Made by a program: the position numbers and the translations under genes. This document shows, piece after piece, positions 1 through 5,864 of a DNA stretch of 13,721 nt. Each line of letters starts with the position of its first letter. Position 1 is the stretch's first letter. The stretch spans positions 1-13,721 of the forward strand of contig JASHVC010000370.1 of the NCBI GenBank assembly GCA_030039655.1. The letters run 5' to 3'. This stretch comes from Xanthobacteraceae bacterium (GTDB lineage: Bacteria; Pseudomonadota; Alphaproteobacteria; Rhizobiales; Xanthobacteraceae). The notes beneath the pieces were generated by a model. It was given only the letters and a program-made list of their open reading frames with translations. It made no database searches and was not told the origin of the DNA.

Positions 1-25
1 CGGCGTCCGCCGCAGCCCTGACAGG

Positions 26-43
26 AAGTGTGAACCCACACTT
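26..43. other. perfect 7-bp inverted repeat, possible operator or hairpin
   Basis: Two 7-base arms, AAGTGTG and CACACTT, are separated by AACC. The repeat lies about 100 bases upstream of the methyltransferase start at 141. It could be a regulator site or an RNA hairpin in the leader or at the end of an upstream transcript. Only the symmetry is seen; no protein can be assigned. Confidence 0.35.
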
Positions 44-82
44 GAGCACCCGCCGCCTGCCAGCAAGATTGACCCTCTAGAG

Positions 83-109
83 CCTGTTGGTTACCGGTTA
101 GCCAACAGG
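83..109. other. 8-bp inverted repeat in the leader of the TPR-methyltransferase gene
   Basis: CCTGTTGG and CCAACAGG are perfect complements around an 11-base loop, ending 31 bases before the ATG at 141. No T-run follows, so it is a poor intrinsic terminator for an upstream gene. It may instead be a 5'-leader hairpin or an operator for the downstream gene. Confidence 0.35.
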
Positions 110-140
110 ACAGGCAAACTTCGTAAAGCCGAATAGGCCC

Positions 141-2090
141 ATGAATCGTAAGCAGCGGCGAGCCGCGGCGCATCGCAGTGCGGCGGGGCTTGGCACGGCA
201 GGAGCCGCCGCTGGCAGAATGGCGCCGCCGCCCCAAGCACTCGCCGAGCTTTTCAGCGCGGCGCTTGCTCAACATAAAGCGGGCGCACTTCCCGAAGCGG
301 AGCGGCGCTACCGGCACATCCTTTCGCTCGCCCCCAATCACGCCGAGAGCCATGGTATGCTCGGCATCGCCCTGCTCGCCCAGGGTGAGATCCATGACGC
401 CATCCCACATCTTGAGCGTGGAGCTGCACTCAAGCCCGATTTGCCTGGTGCCCAGGACGACCTCGCCAAGGCCTACATGGCTGCGGGCAGGCCCGAGCTA
501 GCGGTCATCGCCGCGGCGTGCGCGCTAGAGCTTGATGAGACCGAGCGGCGGAAAACATTTTTCGCTCACTGCACCAAGCTCGTCCTTTTCGACCGCGACG
601 ATGGCCGCATGGGCAAGCTCGCGCTACGCGCTCTCACCGAAGGCTGGGCTCGCCCGCGCGAGCTTTCTCGTGCCTGTATCAGCCTCATCAAACTCGATCG
701 CGGCGTGAGCGAGTGCGTCGCGCGCGCCAACGCGGTGTGGCCCAAACGCCTAGCGGCCGACGAACTATTTGGCCCCGCCGGGATGACCGCGCTCTCGCAG
801 AACCAGCTGCTGCGCCGCTTATTGGAGATCGATCCGGTTACAGATCTCGGCCTGGAGCGCGTTCTCGCCGATGCGCGTCATACCATGCTGATGGACACAG
901 CCGACGGAACCGCCGATGAAGGCCTGCTCGACTTTTGCTGCGCGGTCGCCAGGCAGTGCTTCATCAACGAATACGTCTTCGCGTTGACGGAAAGCGAGGC
1001 CGACCGCGCGGCACAATTACGCGCGACCCTGGACACGGCCTTGGCCAGGGGCGAGCAGGTTTCTGCTCTCTCGCTCACAATCGTGGGGGCGTATTTCCCG
1101 CTTCACACCTTGAGCAACGCTCAAGCGTTGCTCGACCGGCTCTGGCCGCCCTGCGTCGACGCGCTGCTGGTGCAGCAAATCAAGGAGCCTGCGCAGGAAC
1201 GCCAGATCGCCGCCACCATCCCGGCCCTGACCGCCATCGAAGGTGAAGTTTCTCGTGCCGTCCGCGCGCAATACGAGGAAAATCCGTACCCACGGTGGGT
1301 GCAGGCCGGACCGCCGGGACAGCCCCCGATTCTCAATGAACGCCAGGCAGGGCAGAACCTCGATGTGCTCATCGCCGGCTGCGGGACCGGCCTCTCCACC
1401 ACCGAATTGGCGCGGCACGCGCGCGGCGCGCGTCTACTCGCCATCGATCTCAGCCTTGCAAGCCTCAGCTACGCGAAGCGGATGGCGCAAAGTCTTGGCC
1501 TCGCCAACATCGAGTTCGCGCAGGCCGACATCATGAAGTTGGGCTCAGTCGGGCGCGATTTCGACTTCATTGACGCATCGGGCGTCCTTCACCATCTCAG
1601 CGACCCTTGGGCGGGTTGGCGGGTGTTGCTGTCACTGCTGCGGCTAGGCGGCTCTATGGAGGTTGGACTCTACAGCGAGCGCGGACGCCGCAATGTCGTT
1701 GCGGCGCGCGCCATGATCGCGCGGCGTGGCTACCGATCCGTTCCGGAAGATATCCGGCGCTGCCGCGAAGACATCGCCACGGCTGAGGACGGCTCGCTGT
1801 TGAAGTCACTGACGCGGTCTGACGACTTTTTCTCCATGAGCGAGTGCCGCGACCTCTTGTTCCATTCGCAGGAGCACCGGCTGAGCTTGCCCAACATCAA
1901 AACCTTCCTGGCTGACAACCACCTGCAATTCTCTGGTTTCGTTCTCCCCCAGGCAATTTTGCGCAGGTTCGCAATGCGATTTCCCGATCCATCGGCCATA
2001 ACCGATCTGGATCGCTGGGACGCCTTCGAATCCGAGGCTCCGGACACATTCGCCGGTATGTATCTGTTCTCGCTGCACAAGCCAGCCTAG
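141..2090 (+). CDS. TPR-repeat protein with C-terminal SAM-dependent methyltransferase domain
   Basis: This 649-residue cytoplasmic protein is probably a SAM-dependent methyltransferase that binds its protein partner through TPRs. Residues about 33-135 form roughly three TPR-like helical repeats (for example HAESHGMLGIALLAQGEIHDA). A helical middle region ends in YEENPYPRW (378-386), a motif I associate with this TPR-methyltransferase family. The class I methyltransferase fold follows: glycine-rich motif I, LIAGCGTG (410-417), the acidic end of strand 2 at D436, QADI (461-464) and VLHHL (482-486). It starts at ATG 141 with the basic N-terminus MNRKQRRAAA, seen on other TPR proteins; the ribosome site (TAGG) is weak. 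It faces the minus-strand GT41 genes and a hairpin follows its stop codon. The substrate is unknown. Glycan or protein methylation is inferred from the neighbours only. Confidence 0.85.
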   Translation: MNRKQRRAAAHRSAAGLGTAGAAAGRMAPPPQALAELFSAALAQHKAGALPEAERRYRHILSLAPNHAESHGMLGIALLAQGEIHDAIPHLERGAALKPDLPGAQDDLAKAYMAAGRPELAVIAAACALELDETERRKTFFAHCTKLVLFDRDDGRMGKLALRALTEGWARPRELSRACISLIKLDRGVSECVARANAVWPKRLAADELFGPAGMTALSQNQLLRRLLEIDPVTDLGLERVLADARHTMLMDTADGTADEGLLDFCCAVARQCFINEYVFALTESEADRAAQLRATLDTALARGEQVSALSLTIVGAYFPLHTLSNAQALLDRLWPPCVDALLVQQIKEPAQERQIAATIPALTAIEGEVSRAVRAQYEENPYPRWVQAGPPGQPPILNERQAGQNLDVLIAGCGTGLSTTELARHARGARLLAIDLSLASLSYAKRMAQSLGLANIEFAQADIMKLGSVGRDFDFIDASGVLHHLSDPWAGWRVLLSLLRLGGSMEVGLYSERGRRNVVAARAMIARRGYRSVPEDIRRCREDIATAEDGSLLKSLTRSDDFFSMSECRDLLFHSQEHRLSLPNIKTFLADNHLQFSGFVLPQAILRRFAMRFPDPSAITDLDRWDAFESEAPDTFAGMYLFSLHKPA

Positions 2091-2113
2091 AGGCCTGCCC
2101 GCGGCAAGGCCTC
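2090..2113 (+). terminator. GC-rich hairpin directly after the methyltransferase stop codon
   Basis: GAGGCC, TGCC, loop CGC, GGCA, one bulged A, then GGCCTC form a 10-bp GC-rich stem. It begins at the last base of the TAG stop. The following bases (ggccgttct) lack a true T-run, so termination would be imperfect. Its place between convergent genes fits a terminator. Confidence 0.5.
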
Positions 2114-2120
2114 GGCCGTT

Positions 2121-2222
2121 CTATTGGCAAGCAACAATATAATCCGGCTCGCGTCCTGCCGGCACGCGCTCGCAAATCGCCACATGCTGCTCCAGATGCC
2201 GCGTGAAAAGCTTAGAATCCCT
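2121..2222 (-). pseudogene. C-terminal remnant of a third GT41 (O-GlcNAc transferase-like) gene
   Basis: On the minus strand, 33 sense codons followed by TAG reproduce the extreme C-terminus of the two GT41 proteins nearby. It contains KLFTRHLE, then VAI, ERV, PDYIV and a final Q before the stop. By my alignment it shares 18 of 32 residues with the tail of the 799-residue paralogue (KLFTGHLE...VAI.ER) and about 17 with the 729-residue one. The DNA is also alike: cgtgaaaagcttag occurs both here (2202-2215) and in the 3352-5751 gene. No start or ribosome site belongs to it. The frame is that of the gene at 2232-3092, whose TGA lies only three codons upstream. I read it as the scar of a third tandem copy whose body was lost or replaced. 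Confidence 0.75.
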
Positions 2223-2231
2223 CGCGATGAG

Positions 2232-3092
2232 TCATTCAATCCTCGTCATCGAATTTGGAAGCTTCAAAGTTATCAGCTGCCGAATGTCTTTGAATAAATT
2301 CAAGAACCGTGCGTCGCCCGTTTCACAGAAACGTTGCTTAAGCAGGTCGCAAGTTTGAAGAACACCGCGGGTTGAATGGCCCACGTCGAAAAGACCGTAA
2401 TGCACGGGAAATGTGTTGCTTGTATTGAGCGTGCAGACTTGGAACTTGCGGCTAGTTAAGACAATGGCAGGCAAGCGCTCCTGAAGAAATGACTTCATCG
2501 GGCCTTGTTGCGGCACCTGATTGCGATCCAATCCATAGCTCGTCTTGCACGTAAGATGTTTGACTAGTTCCGTCGTTTGGTTTTCGACCAGATCAACCAG
2601 TCTGTCCGCGAGCTTAAGCCACTCTCGCCAATACGCAGGTTTGGCGATAATGTAGTTGCAGAAGGTGAAGTTCCCACTATGCGTCACCAGATCGCCTAAA
2701 TGGCCGTTGTGACCAATTTGTCCAAGCACAGTCTGGCTTAGGGCCGTAATACCAGGATGCCAGATTTCCCCTTGCTCGAATGGGTTCATAAAGTACGCGA
2801 TCTGATCCCAGGCGACCAGGATCAGCGCCACCTCTGCGTTATGCTTGGAAAGCTCCAAAAACTGATAGATTTGCTGTGCGGTCAGGTTGGTCTTGGCTCG
2901 GAATTTCGGCGAAAGGAAACCGTACCAATCGTTTTCGGACAGCGAATTCTGGTGAAGAAAATTGCGAATAACCCACAGTTCGTACCAGTCCGGCCTCTCA
3001 TTCTTGGTGTTGTCGAGGGACAGGTACCCTGGATCCAAGGATGATCGCGTCGCCTCGTTGTAATAAATTTGAAAAACGTGAAACGACTGCAT
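2232..3092 (-). CDS. unrecognised 286-residue protein in the glycosyltransferase locus
   Basis: I do not recognise a named family. The N-terminus (FHVFQIYYNEATRSSLDPGY) and the motifs LDNTKNERPDWYELW, YGFLSPKF (about 58-65) and NPFEQGEIWHPG (about 104-115) look like a conserved soluble enzyme-like domain. I have a loose memory of similar proteins beside polysaccharide glycosyltransferases. There is no signal peptide or membrane helix. ATG at 3092 is chosen; GGGGGAG lies 12 bases upstream, a somewhat long spacing. Base composition is visibly more AT-rich than the flanking genes, which suggests transfer. The last residues (SMTRIE) may already belong to the GT41 remnant that follows the TGA in the same frame, so the native C-terminus is uncertain. 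Confidence 0.65.
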   Translation of the reverse strand: MQSFHVFQIYYNEATRSSLDPGYLSLDNTKNERPDWYELWVIRNFLHQNSLSENDWYGFLSPKFRAKTNLTAQQIYQFLELSKHNAEVALILVAWDQIAYFMNPFEQGEIWHPGITALSQTVLGQIGHNGHLGDLVTHSGNFTFCNYIIAKPAYWREWLKLADRLVDLVENQTTELVKHLTCKTSYGLDRNQVPQQGPMKSFLQERLPAIVLTSRKFQVCTLNTSNTFPVHYGLFDVGHSTRGVLQTCDLLKQRFCETGDARFLNLFKDIRQLITLKLPNSMTRIE

Positions 3093-3351
3093 AGGTGTTC
3101 AAAGCTCCCCCAACTCAGGTCCTCGTAATAGTCAGCGCGGTATTTATGGTGACGAACGGGCTTAGGCGGCAGCCATTTTGAGACCGCGATCCCCAGACAT
3201 ACCGGTTCCCAATTGTTTATCGGCTCAGTATACGCGGAAAGGAGTCCGGCGCAGAAGGCGAAATTCGGTTTTGCTCCCAACCGCACCCGCCCGACAATCG
3301 TTATGTCGGAACGTCAACTGTGTCACGTCCGCCCGCTTGTGGCACAGCCCC
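3093..3351. other. intergenic region upstream of the unrecognised gene
   Basis: These 259 bases lie between the ends of two minus-strand genes. Apart from a hairpin next to the 3352-5751 gene (3319-3346), I see no convincing ORF. On the minus strand TATACT occurs about 140 bases before the 3092 start, without a good -35 hexamer. No GT41 N-terminal remnant was found here by eye. Confidence 0.4.
3319..3346 (-). terminator. candidate hairpin after the 799-residue GT41 gene
   Basis: Read on the minus strand, TGTGCCAC and GTGACACA pair at 7 of 8 positions around a 12-base loop, 5 bases after the TAA stop at 3352-3354. There is no T-run, so this is weak evidence for an intrinsic terminator. Confidence 0.3.
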
Positions 3352-5751
3352 TTACTGCCGAACAACAATATGTTCCGGCGCAAGGCCCGCTTGCGCGCGC
3401 TCATAAATCGCCACGTATGCGGCTTCCAGGTGTCCCGTGAAAAGCTTAGTATTAAAGAGCGGTTCGCTCACCCGATTGCGCTCAAGCTTCATCCTGGTCG
3501 ACGCCATTAGCTCTGGATCGCAAGCCAATTTCGCAGCGAGTGCTTCATAATCGGCCATCGAATCCGTTATCAATTCGGGCATCCCGACGGCGCGCAGCAG
3601 ACTTCCAGCCATCCGCGATGCAAATGCCTCACCGGAGCACGTGACCAAAGGCAGCCCGGCCCTCAACACATCGCTGGCCGTCGTGCCCGCATTAAACGGC
3701 AGAGTGTCCAGAAAAAGGTCGGCCAGCCGATATCTCGCAAGATAATCGGCATAGCCAATTTTTGGCGCGAAAATCAGTCTTGAGACATCCACGCCCCTTT
3801 CCGCCGCTTCTTTACGCAAATTGCATTCCACTATTGCGTTGTCTGCTACCAACCAAAGCACACTGCCGGTGACTTTCTTCAGCAAGCGCATCCAGACATC
3901 GAAGACTGCCGGTGTGATCTTATAGCTGTTGTTAAAAGCACAAAACACAAAAGCATCTTCCGGCAACCCAGCCGCCGCGCGGGACCCAATCGCGCATTCC
4001 CCGCCAATTTGCCTCTCCGAGTCGTTCGCCTGAAAGGTATTCGGAAGATAGATGACTTTTTCCGTGTAGAACTGTCGCTGCTCCTCAGGGACCACATAAC
4101 GATCCGCAATGATGTAATCCATGTAATCAGCGCCCATGGTCCCAGGGTAACCGAGATAGTTGACTTGCAGCGGCGCGGGACGTCGCGCAAGAACATTCGT
4201 CCGACTGTCCCCCGTGAAGCCCCCAAGATCGACCGCGATATCAATCTCAAGCCGACGCAAGAGCTGCGCAATGTTTTCATCACTTTCATGTCGCACGTCG
4301 ATGAAGCACTCGAGCGCCCCGGTTATTCTCTGCCGCATGGATGAATTCTGTTGAGAGCCAAACGATAGGCCCGTCACTTCAAAATGCAACCTGTCATGAT
4401 GTTCAAACACGCCGGCAATCAAATATGCTACCGGATGATCACGAAAATCACCTGACAGATAGGCAACGCGGATGCGATCATGATTGTATCGTTCCGCCCG
4501 CCGGATAAGCCGATCGAGAGGCAGACATTCGGTGTCGTTGCGCAGCTTAGCGCATTGCAGTTGCTCAGCGGCCGACGAAGTAACGGCAAGAAAGCCGAAA
4601 GGGAACTGTGGTATGCCATTTTTAACTGACATCTTCAGGTGAGCCCGCTCCGCGTCAATATTGCTCCAATCGCAAAGGTGCATTTTGGCGTGAAGACGTG
4701 CTCCCTCGATGAAGGCCCCATCAGGTTCTGCAGCCATCGCCCTATCCAGCGCGGCGAATGCTTCATCGCGGCGCCCGAGAGACGCTAGAAAGGTTGCGCG
4801 AGCAACTAAAGCCCCGACCAAATCGGGATTAAGGGCCAGCGCCCGATCGAAAGCGCTCTGCGCCTCGTCGTGATGGTTGAGGCCGACGAGAGCGCTCCCG
4901 CGCCCGGCCCATGCTTCGGCGAGATCGGAATTGAGAGCCAATGCCTTGTCGAATGCGACAAGCGCATCGTCGTAGCGCCTAAGGCCCGCGAAGAGGTTAC
5001 CGCGGCCAAGCCACGCGCCAGACAAATCTGGCTTAAGTGTCAGCGCCTTGTTAAACGCGGTGGAGGCTTCCTCGTAACGTCTGAGCCTGACAAGCACATT
5101 GCCGCGACCAAGCCAGGCGTCCGCAAGACTGGGCTTAAGAGCCAGTGCTTCGTCGTAGGCAGCAAGGGCTTCGTCGTAGCGGTAAAGTTTGCCGTAGATA
5201 TTTCCTAAGTTGAGATGTCCCTCGGCGTATGTTGGCTGAATCGCAACAACCTTCCGAAAGCTTTCAAGCGCGGCCTCATGGCGCTTCATGTCAGCCAAAA
5301 CCGAGCCGCGCTCGTTGATAGCCGCAACATGATTTGGCTGAAGACCAACAAGCTTATCGAAGCGACTAATCGATTCTTCTAATCGCTTGAGCTTATAAAG
5401 CGCGACCGCGCTGACATAGAGAAAGGAGACGCTCTTGCCGTTAACTTGAAGCCCGAGTTCACAGATTTGCAAGGCAGCTTCATAGTCGCCGTGCTGGCCG
5501 AGGATTGTTGCGTAATTCTCCAGGAACGGTATATTCGACGGCTGCACCTCAATCGAGCGCGCGATGAGCCATTTGGCTCGATCAAGATTCCCCAGGCTGG
5601 CCTCTACGACTCCAAGATAGTGAAGCGCGTGAGGATTATGAGGATCACTCTCGAGGGTCTGGCGGTATAATTTTGCGGCGTCAGCGAGTCTCCCCGCTTG
5701 ATGCAGCGCGAATGCCGCCCTCAGCCCCTGTTGACCATCGCTTCCGGGCAT
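3352..5751 (-). CDS. TPR protein with GT41 (O-GlcNAc transferase/SPINDLY-like) glycosyltransferase domain
   Basis: This predicted cytoplasmic 799-residue glycosyltransferase would transfer a sugar from a nucleotide-sugar donor to Ser/Thr (or another residue) of a protein bound by its TPRs. Residues 1-142 hold degenerate TPRs and residues 143-346 six TPRs with exact 34-residue spacing. The C-terminal half carries the OGT hallmarks. YLSGDFRDHP holds H439, aligning with human OGT H498. RRPAPLQVNYLGYPGTMGADYMDYI (524-547) matches the RPAP..WLGYPGTSGA..MDYI stretch. NNSYKI holds K611, matching OGT K842. LDTLPFNAGTTASD (681-694) and PLVTCSGEAFASRMA (701-715) match the donor site. Both key residues are present, so it is probably active. 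The sugar donor cannot be read from sequence. The start is ATG 5751 with only a weak ribosome site; it shares its first 270 residues without a gap with the upstream paralogue. Confidence 0.9.
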   Translation of the reverse strand: MPGSDGQQGLRAAFALHQAGRLADAAKLYRQTLESDPHNPHALHYLGVVEASLGNLDRAKWLIARSIEVQPSNIPFLENYATILGQHGDYEAALQICELGLQVNGKSVSFLYVSAVALYKLKRLEESISRFDKLVGLQPNHVAAINERGSVLADMKRHEAALESFRKVVAIQPTYAEGHLNLGNIYGKLYRYDEALAAYDEALALKPSLADAWLGRGNVLVRLRRYEEASTAFNKALTLKPDLSGAWLGRGNLFAGLRRYDDALVAFDKALALNSDLAEAWAGRGSALVGLNHHDEAQSAFDRALALNPDLVGALVARATFLASLGRRDEAFAALDRAMAAEPDGAFIEGARLHAKMHLCDWSNIDAERAHLKMSVKNGIPQFPFGFLAVTSSAAEQLQCAKLRNDTECLPLDRLIRRAERYNHDRIRVAYLSGDFRDHPVAYLIAGVFEHHDRLHFEVTGLSFGSQQNSSMRQRITGALECFIDVRHESDENIAQLLRRLEIDIAVDLGGFTGDSRTNVLARRPAPLQVNYLGYPGTMGADYMDYIIADRYVVPEEQRQFYTEKVIYLPNTFQANDSERQIGGECAIGSRAAAGLPEDAFVFCAFNNSYKITPAVFDVWMRLLKKVTGSVLWLVADNAIVECNLRKEAAERGVDVSRLIFAPKIGYADYLARYRLADLFLDTLPFNAGTTASDVLRAGLPLVTCSGEAFASRMAGSLLRAVGMPELITDSMADYEALAAKLACDPELMASTRMKLERNRVSEPLFNTKLFTGHLEAAYVAIYERAQAGLAPEHIVVRQ
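4714..5325 (-). repeat. six tandem 102-base TPR units in the 799-residue GT41 gene
   Basis: Residues 143-346 split exactly into six 34-residue units (starts 143, 177, 211, 245, 279, 313). They follow the pattern ..WLGRGN....LRRYDEAL.AFDKALALKPDLA. The fifth and sixth units (4714-4917) have no counterpart in the sister gene. Confidence 0.85.
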
Positions 5752-5798
5752 ACCGCACTCAAAAATGGGAAAGGCGCATCACTCGACTTGCCCGTTCC

Positions 5799-5828
5799 AT
5801 CCAAGCGGAAGCGCTTCAACACTGTCAA
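5799..5828 (-). promoter_or_regulatory. candidate promoter of the 799-residue GT41 gene
   Basis: On the minus strand a perfect TTGACA (5828-5823) is followed after 18 bases by TTGGAT (5804-5799), a weak -10. This gives a leader of about 40 bases before ATG 5751. A 10-base palindrome, GAAGCGCTTC (5808-5817), lies inside the spacer and could be an operator. The other GT41 gene has a similar arrangement. Confidence 0.35.
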
Positions 5829-5864
5829 GGAGCAAGCTACTGATCTGCCGCTCTCACTGGGCTG

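Noticed and set aside
2882..3286. 134-codon minus-strand frame overlapping the start of the unrecognised gene
   Set aside because: It overlaps in another frame, and its second half is the shifted shadow of the conserved-looking N-terminus of the gene at 2232-3092.
4714..5325. Regular 102-base periodicity considered as a CRISPR-like or minisatellite array
   Set aside because: The units are coding TPR repeats in frame with conserved TPR residues; there are no spacers or short identical repeats.
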